From: JAPPHA01 sp964291635
Lineage (GTDB): Bacteria; Pseudomonadota; Alphaproteobacteria; Rhodobacterales; Rhodobacteraceae
Direction: 5' to 3'
Length of the DNA: 64,000 bases
Assembly (NCBI GenBank): GCA_964291635.2
Contig: OZ219905.1
Coordinates: forward strand, 957,533-1,021,532
The translations under genes were made by a program, and so were the position numbers. A model generated the notes under the pieces. The model was not told the DNA's origin. It searched no databases and saw only the letters and a program-made list of their open reading frames with translations. The number at the start of each line of letters is the position of its first letter. Within the stretch, counting starts at the first letter, position 1. Shown piece by piece: positions 60,110 to 64,000 of the stretch.

Positions 60110-60252
60110 TCCCAACGTCAAGACGTATTCACTGCCCTGGAATTGAACCATGGCCCGAATGCCATAACGACCGCGACCGCCGTGATCAGGAATCGTCGAA
60201 TGCGCGCCCAATGCTCTGAAAGACCCGCGACGAGGAACCAGGTGGCGAAGTC

Positions 60253-61623
60253 TTGAACCGGAAGATGATTCATACGGAAGGTGAATCCGGCCAGTCGCCT
60301 GCCCGCAGGTCATGGCAGGAAGCATCTCTGGGCAAGGCTTCCAAAGACCTGCTTCTACGCGATTCGGAAGCGTTCCTGCACCAGAGTATCTCGACGCCAT
60401 GCCTCGGGACCATCAGGCGGGCGGAGGGAATCTGGATCGAGGACCTGGAAGGTCGCCGGTACATGGATTTCCATGGCAACTCCGTGCATCACGTCGGCTA
60501 CGGGCATCCGGCCGTCATTTCGGCTATACGGAACCAGCTCGAGGAACTGAGTTTTGCTCCTCGCCGGTTTACCAATGAGACCGCGGTTCGGCTTGCCGAA
60601 AAGCTGATCGAACGATCTCCATGGGACGAAGGGAAAGTCCTGTTCACGACGGGCGGCTCGGATGCAATCGAAGTTGCGCTCAAGATCGCGAGAGCCGCAA
60701 CCGGTCGATTCAAGACACTGTCGTTCTGGGACTCGTTTCATGGTGCCGGGTTCGGGGCCGCTTCGGTCGGCGGCGAATCGACCTTTCGCTCGCACATTGC
60801 CGGCCCATTGCTGCCGGGAACGGAGCATGTGGCTCCATTTGCGTGTTATCGGTGCCCTTACGGGCACCGCGAACCCGAGACCTGTGGCCTCGCCTGTGCC
60901 GAAATGATCCGGTACGTCCTTGGCCGGGAGGGTGACGTTGCGGCATTCATAGCCGAACCGATGAGAGCCATCCCGTACGTTCCGCCGCGGGGATTCTGGA
61001 AATCGGTGAGGCAGGCCTGTGACGAATTCGGAGTTCTGCTGGTATTCGACGAGATTCCGACGGGCCTGGGCAAGACGGGGCGGTTTCTGGCCTGCGAACA
61101 CGACCAAGTGGATCCTGACATCCTGGTCCTGGGCAAGGCGCTTGGCGGGGGCGTACTGCCAATCGCTGCGGTGATTTCGCGCAAGGACCTTGATGTCGCC
61201 GGGGATTTTGCCATCGGCCACTACACGCACGAAAAAAACCCCGTCACCGCCAGCGCCGCCGTCGCAACGCTCGACATCATAGATTCCGAGGGCCTCGTGG
61301 AACGGGCGCGCGTACTCGGTGATCATGCCATGGACCGACTTCGGGAATTCGCGGCGGGGACCGGGCGGTCGATTGTCGGAGATGTCCGGGGACGCGGCCT
61401 GCATTTCGGTGTCGAGATCGTCGAGGGAACCGGAAGCAGGGCTCCTGACCCTGGCCGTGCGGAGCGCATCCTTTACTCTTGTCTTGATTCAGGCCTGAGC
61501 TTCAAGATTTCCCAGGGAAACGTCCTCACGCTGTCGCCACCACTGGTTATCGGAAGAAATGATCTGGACCGCGCCCTTTCGATTGTTGAAGCGGCCATTC
61601 TTGACGAAAGTCTGGACCGGTAA
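60253..61623 (+). CDS. pbfA: 1-hydroxy-2-aminoethylphosphonate ammonia-lyase (PbfA-like), class III aminotransferase fold
   Basis: A 456-residue PLP protein. M-D-F-H-G-N-S-V-H-H-V-G-Y-G-H-P near residue 75, F-A-P-R-R-F-T-N-E near 95, T-T-G-G-S-D-A-I-E-V-A-L-K near 135 and the Lys in L-G-K-A-L-G-G-G near 295 match the PbfA group. Those enzymes are relatives of omega-transaminases that instead eliminate ammonia from hydroxylated 2-aminoethylphosphonate to give phosphonoacetaldehyde. The cysteine-rich insert C-Y-R-C-P-Y-G-H near 195 is typical of the group. The neighbourhood of phnW/phnA/phnY supports the call. TTG 60253 has AGGTGG upstream; ATG 60265 is the alternative. A terminator follows at 61840. 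Confidence 0.85.
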   Translation: MNRKMIHTEGESGQSPARRSWQEASLGKASKDLLLRDSEAFLHQSISTPCLGTIRRAEGIWIEDLEGRRYMDFHGNSVHHVGYGHPAVISAIRNQLEELSFAPRRFTNETAVRLAEKLIERSPWDEGKVLFTTGGSDAIEVALKIARAATGRFKTLSFWDSFHGAGFGAASVGGESTFRSHIAGPLLPGTEHVAPFACYRCPYGHREPETCGLACAEMIRYVLGREGDVAAFIAEPMRAIPYVPPRGFWKSVRQACDEFGVLLVFDEIPTGLGKTGRFLACEHDQVDPDILVLGKALGGGVLPIAAVISRKDLDVAGDFAIGHYTHEKNPVTASAAVATLDIIDSEGLVERARVLGDHAMDRLREFAAGTGRSIVGDVRGRGLHFGVEIVEGTGSRAPDPGRAERILYSCLDSGLSFKISQGNVLTLSPPLVIGRNDLDRALSIVEAAILDESLDR

Positions 61624-61839
61624 GTTTCCGGCGGACGCGAGAATGGCATGGCCGACGGTCGAGGATTCCGTCCGGAGAATCCGCTTCGGCAGATTCCAGA
61701 GACCTGGTTGTCTGTTGGTTGGAGTGCCGAACGTTCGAGATTGAACATTGAACTGGATTTTTGCCGGTTGAGTACCAGATATTCCCGTCTGACAAGCGTA
61801 GACAGGCAGCAACACCCCTTGCGGTTTCGACCTCAGGGC

Positions 61840-61871
61840 GCAGGGCCTTTTCGGAGGCCCCTGCTTTTTTT
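61840..61871 (+). terminator. Rho-independent terminator
   Basis: GCAGGGCC and GGCCCCTGC form a stem with one bulge and an 8-base loop, followed directly by seven T (61865-61871). It lies between pbfA and the NYN gene, about 220 bases past pbfA, and probably ends the phosphonate operon transcript. Confidence 0.85.
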
Positions 61872-61882
61872 GGCGATTTCCG

Positions 61883-62506
61883 ATGCGTACTTTCGTCTAT
61901 GTGGACGGGTTCAATCTCTACTACGGTGCCCTGAAGGGAACGCCCTGGCGATGGCTGGATCCGGTCGCTTTGCTGAAGAAGGTGTTGCAGCCACAACACG
62001 AAATCGTTGCTCTGAAGTACTTCACGGCGAGGGTTTCAGGAACGCCTGGCGATCCGTCGAAGCCGCAACGCCAGGACGTGTATCTCCGCGCCATGCAACG
62101 TTTCCGACCTGAGGTGGAGGTGTATTTCGGGCATTATCTGAGCCATGCGGTCCGCATGCCTTTGACCAGGCCGGCAGGTAACCGCCGCACAATTGAGGTC
62201 GTCAGGACCGAGGAGAAGGGTTCGGATGTCAACCTTGCCGTTCATCTCCTGAACGACGGCTGGCTGGACCTTTACGACTGCGCGGTCGTGGTGAGCAACG
62301 ACAGTGACATCGCCGAGGCGATGCGCCTTGCGAGGCAACATCACGGCAAGCGGATCGGCTTGGTGACACCGGGGACGAGGGCACCCTCGCGCCAACTCCT
62401 CGTCCATGCCGACTTCGCGCGACGTATCCGGGCCAACGCCCCGGGGCACTCACAATTGCCGGCTCCGATTCCCGGCACGAAAAACCATAAGCCCGGAAAC
62501 TGGTGA
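61883..62506 (+). CDS. NYN-domain (PIN-like) RNase family protein
   Basis: A 207-residue protein of the LabA/DUF88 NYN family. The acidic metal-binding positions are visible: V-Y-V-D-G-F-N-L-Y at residues 5-13, K-G-S-D-V-N-L-A near 115 and V-S-N-D-S-D-I near 140. NYN domains are PIN-like nucleases, mostly acting on RNA. The ATG at 61883 is 12 bases after the terminator T-run, so its own promoter must lie within or before the terminator region. No antitoxin-like partner is adjacent. Confidence 0.9.
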   Translation: MRTFVYVDGFNLYYGALKGTPWRWLDPVALLKKVLQPQHEIVALKYFTARVSGTPGDPSKPQRQDVYLRAMQRFRPEVEVYFGHYLSHAVRMPLTRPAGNRRTIEVVRTEEKGSDVNLAVHLLNDGWLDLYDCAVVVSNDSDIAEAMRLARQHHGKRIGLVTPGTRAPSRQLLVHADFARRIRANAPGHSQLPAPIPGTKNHKPGNW

Positions 62507-62687
62507 ACTTGCCCGCACTGATCTTTTGAACGACCTCGTGACTTTCCCGTTGCGCGGGCTCCTGGCGATACATGCGGGAATCACGGAAAGGCTGACGTGG
62601 CGTCATGTACGGAGACTCGGGAAAACGAAATCTGAACCCAGGTGCCCGCTGTAGACGTGACAACAACGCTTGGGTAGGAGGGCGGCC

Positions 62688-62927
62688 GTGCTGCGAAAAT
62701 TGGAGGGTACATTGGCTACGCACGTGGATTTCAAGCGCCTTGTAGCGGATTTCGCCAATCTCGAAGGACGTGCGACGATCAGCATAGGAACTACGGGATT
62801 TGCCGGGGACGGTGACCGTCTTTTCCTGAACTTCAACGATATGGGCATTCTTTTTTCGCACGAAGACGCCGAGGCGTTTCTCGCCGGCGCGGCGCGGGCA
62901 GCAAAGCGGTTGGGCCACGAGGCCTGA
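62688..62927 (+). CDS. Small hypothetical protein
   Basis: A 79-residue protein starting at GTG 62688, with GGAGGG at an ideal distance. I do not recognise it. The sequence alternates hydrophobic and charged residues (H-V-D-F-K-R-L-V-A-D-F, then T-I-S-I-G-T-T-G-F-A-G-D-G-D-R-L-F-L-N-F), suggesting a small alpha/beta fold, and ends in a basic Ala-rich helix. It may belong with the NYN gene before it or stand alone. Confidence 0.5.
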   Translation: MLRKLEGTLATHVDFKRLVADFANLEGRATISIGTTGFAGDGDRLFLNFNDMGILFSHEDAEAFLAGAARAAKRLGHEA

Positions 62928-63289
62928 GTTTCCAAATTGACATGGCGGTTTCGGCAATTGCTGCCGCGCTTCTGCAAATTGCCGTCAGTGAACGGGCGTG
63001 AATTCACAACAAGGGTGAGACAACTCGTTTTCGATCCGAACGAGTTCTTTTGTTCAACTCCACCGCGCCACGGGCTCAATGAACCGACCCGGCAGCGAAT
63101 GCGCCCATATCGTTGCGGGGATTACATTCACCAATTCCACCGGGCCGAAATTCCGTGCCACACTGCTCCCGGCTTCGATTCCCTAAAGAAAAGGGATGGC
63201 TTGCGTGCCACGCCTTGAAGCCAAACGGTCTCGATTGAAGCGGCATCGGAGTGAACTTCAGGTGAATCGCAAGAGAAGAAGGAAAACAA
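62928..63289. other. Intergenic stretch, nothing recognised
   Basis: About 360 bases before the phosphatase-glycohydrolase gene. No motif or gene can be supported; it should contain that gene's promoter. Confidence 0.35.
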
Positions 63290-64000
63290 TTGGCCAGGAC
63301 CAGCATCACACACCCCCTCCGCATTGACACCCTGCCTGTTGGAAACGGCAGCGTTGGCATCACCTTTTGCCCCGGCAAGAAGGGCGATAGCGCTTATGGT
63401 GCTCCCTGGGCGCGCGATCTCGATCTCGACATGGACTCTATCGAGGTCTGGGGAGCGGCGGCAGTCGTGACTCTCATCGAAGACCATGAGTTCGAGATGC
63501 TATCCGTGCGGCCCCTCGGGGAAGCCGTGAAAGCGCGCGGCATCGAATGGCATCACTTTCCGGTCCAAGACCTTGCTGTCCCGAAACCAAAGGCGATGGG
63601 TCGTTGGCGAGCCCTGTCCCCACGGCTGCATCAGATCCTCGAATGCGGGGGCAAGGTTCTTGTGCATTGCCGGGGTGGGTTGGGGCGTGCGGGTACGATT
63701 GCCGCGCTGATTCTCATCGAACGCGGCCGGTCTGCGTCAAATGCGATTCAGGAAGTTCGTTCAGTACGCCGCGGTGCCGTCGAGACGGTTGAACAGGAGC
63801 GCTGGTTGGAATGTCATGCGCAACACTATGGCCGGCCGGGCTTTCGGCTACATGGAAGCCTGATCGGCGGAGCGATCGGCGACAGTCTTGGCGCGGAGAT
63901 CGAATTCCTGTCGCTCGACGGAATACGGCGACGCTTTCCAGATGGAGTTTCGGATTTGCCGCCGCATCAGGGCCAGCACGGCGCCATCACCGACGACACC
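63290..64000 (+). CDS. Tyrosine/dual-specificity phosphatase fused to ADP-ribosylglycohydrolase (cut by window end)
   Basis: The open frame starts at TTG 63290, the only start after an upstream stop, with AAGGA before it, and runs off the window; 237 codons are visible. The N-terminal part (to about residue 175) is a CDKN3-type cysteine phosphatase with the P-loop V-H-C-R-G-G-L-G-R-A-G-T (C-x5-R). From about residue 182 the sequence H-G-S-L-I-G-G-A-I-G-D-S-L-G-A-E-I-E and, at the edge, I-T-D-D-T is the start of a DraG/ARH-type ADP-ribosylglycohydrolase with its metal-binding T-D-D. The combination joins protein dephosphorylation and removal of ADP-ribose in one chain. Confidence 0.85.
   Translation, partial: MARTSITHPLRIDTLPVGNGSVGITFCPGKKGDSAYGAPWARDLDLDMDSIEVWGAAAVVTLIEDHEFEMLSVRPLGEAVKARGIEWHHFPVQDLAVPKPKAMGRWRALSPRLHQILECGGKVLVHCRGGLGRAGTIAALILIERGRSASNAIQEVRSVRRGAVETVEQERWLECHAQHYGRPGFRLHGSLIGGAIGDSLGAEIEFLSLDGIRRRFPDGVSDLPPHQGQHGAITDDT

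Larger units (their letters stand above)
58673..60110 (+). mobile_element. TnpB element with 25-bp terminal inverted repeats, inserted in phnY
   Basis: The boundaries follow from the host gene: phnY stops matching at about 58672 and resumes at about 60111. The inserted segment is about 1.44 kb, holds a single tnpB gene and no tnpA, and ends in inverted repeats (58677-58701 and 60085-60109, one mismatch in 25; with outer GGG on each side, 27 of 29). IS605-type TnpB elements normally lack such repeats, so how this one moves is unclear. The exact end bases and any target duplication are uncertain by one to four bases. Confidence 0.75.
58350..60146 (+). pseudogene. phnY: Phosphonoacetaldehyde dehydrogenase, C-terminal remnant split by a TnpB element
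   Basis: After the deletion junction near 58350 the frame reads D-C-E-L-V-V-E-E-T-F-G-P-V-I-P and ends E-V-P-G-Y-R-I-E-M-S-S-F-G-G-I-K then E-A-M-K, the C-terminal part of PhnY-type aldehyde dehydrogenases. At 58671 it meets a stop inside inserted DNA. On the other side, at 60114-60146, N-V-K-T-Y-S-L-P-W-N and a TGA follow, which is the normal PhnY end. So the catalytic Cys and everything before it are gone by deletion, and the last dozen codons are separated by a 1.4-kb insertion. Confidence 0.85.

Overview
This window looks like a chromosomal segment of a GC-rich alphaproteobacterium. The best evidence is the block at 20.6-27.9 kb: hemW, rdgB and rph on the minus strand, back to back with hrcA-grpE on the plus strand, with mutS converging on grpE. 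That arrangement is typical of Alphaproteobacteria. Around this core are several nutrient-uptake and catabolic islands, separated by mobile-element relics and an unusual number of genes broken by one or a few lesions. I saw no rRNA, tRNA or CRISPR array.

Layout. 0-0.3 kb: tail of a transposase. 0.5-10.4 kb: a visibly more AT-rich sugar-uptake island. It has a binding protein, two broken genes (Gfo/Idh/MocA oxidoreductase and sugar isomerase), an intact isomerase, a permease, a double ATPase and a large Fe-S flavoprotein. Near-identical LacI-type operators lie before both outward-facing ends, and one is a perfect 28-bp palindrome overlapping the -10 of a consensus promoter. 10.9-12.2 kb: a Phd/VapC toxin-antitoxin pair and a TnpB relic. 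12.4-16.6 kb: a purine/amino-acid salvage operon (FAD amino-acid oxidase, frameshifted nucleoside hydrolase, adenine deaminase). 17.2-19.3 kb: a membrane coiled-coil protein with a ClpP-like exported protease. 19.9 kb: a racemase-family protein. 20.6-27.9 kb: the housekeeping core.

28.2-38.5 kb: a large amine/amino-compound island. A PotABCD-type transporter is interleaved with a fused double cyclase, two aminotransferases, an aldehyde dehydrogenase, a RidA protein and a GntR regulator. 38.5-39.1 kb: relics. 39.3-43.5 kb: a compact four-gene operon encoding two diverged citrate-synthase-fold proteins, a CoA-acylating aldehyde dehydrogenase and a HAD phosphatase. Its upstream end was cut by a recombinase module (43.5-44.6 kb) that also truncates an ornithine-cyclodeaminase gene. 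45.5-48.1 kb: a GFA protein, a broken nuclease-like gene and a MOSC protein. 48.4-55.7 kb: a LysR regulator beside a tightly overlapping minus-strand run that encodes an SsuABC-type importer, an FAD oxidoreductase, a class III CoA-transferase and an enoyl-CoA hydratase, with a ferredoxin just downstream.

56.7-61.6 kb: a 2-aminoethylphosphonate locus in the order phnW-phnA-phnY-pbfA. phnW and pbfA are intact. phnA carries an in-frame TGA and is fused by a deletion to the C-terminal end of phnY. That remnant is itself split near its end by a TnpB element bounded by 25-bp inverted repeats, and the last codons of phnY resume on the far side. 61.9-64 kb: an NYN-domain nuclease, a small unknown protein, and a phosphatase-ADP-ribosylglycohydrolase fusion running off the window.

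Catabolic genes with one or few lesions are common (oxidoreductase, isomerase, nucleoside hydrolase, cyclodeaminase, nuclease-like gene, phnA/phnY, TnpB). Several lesions sit in or next to homopolymers, so some could be sequencing errors. The nonsense codons, deletions and insertions cannot be explained that way and point to recent gene decay.
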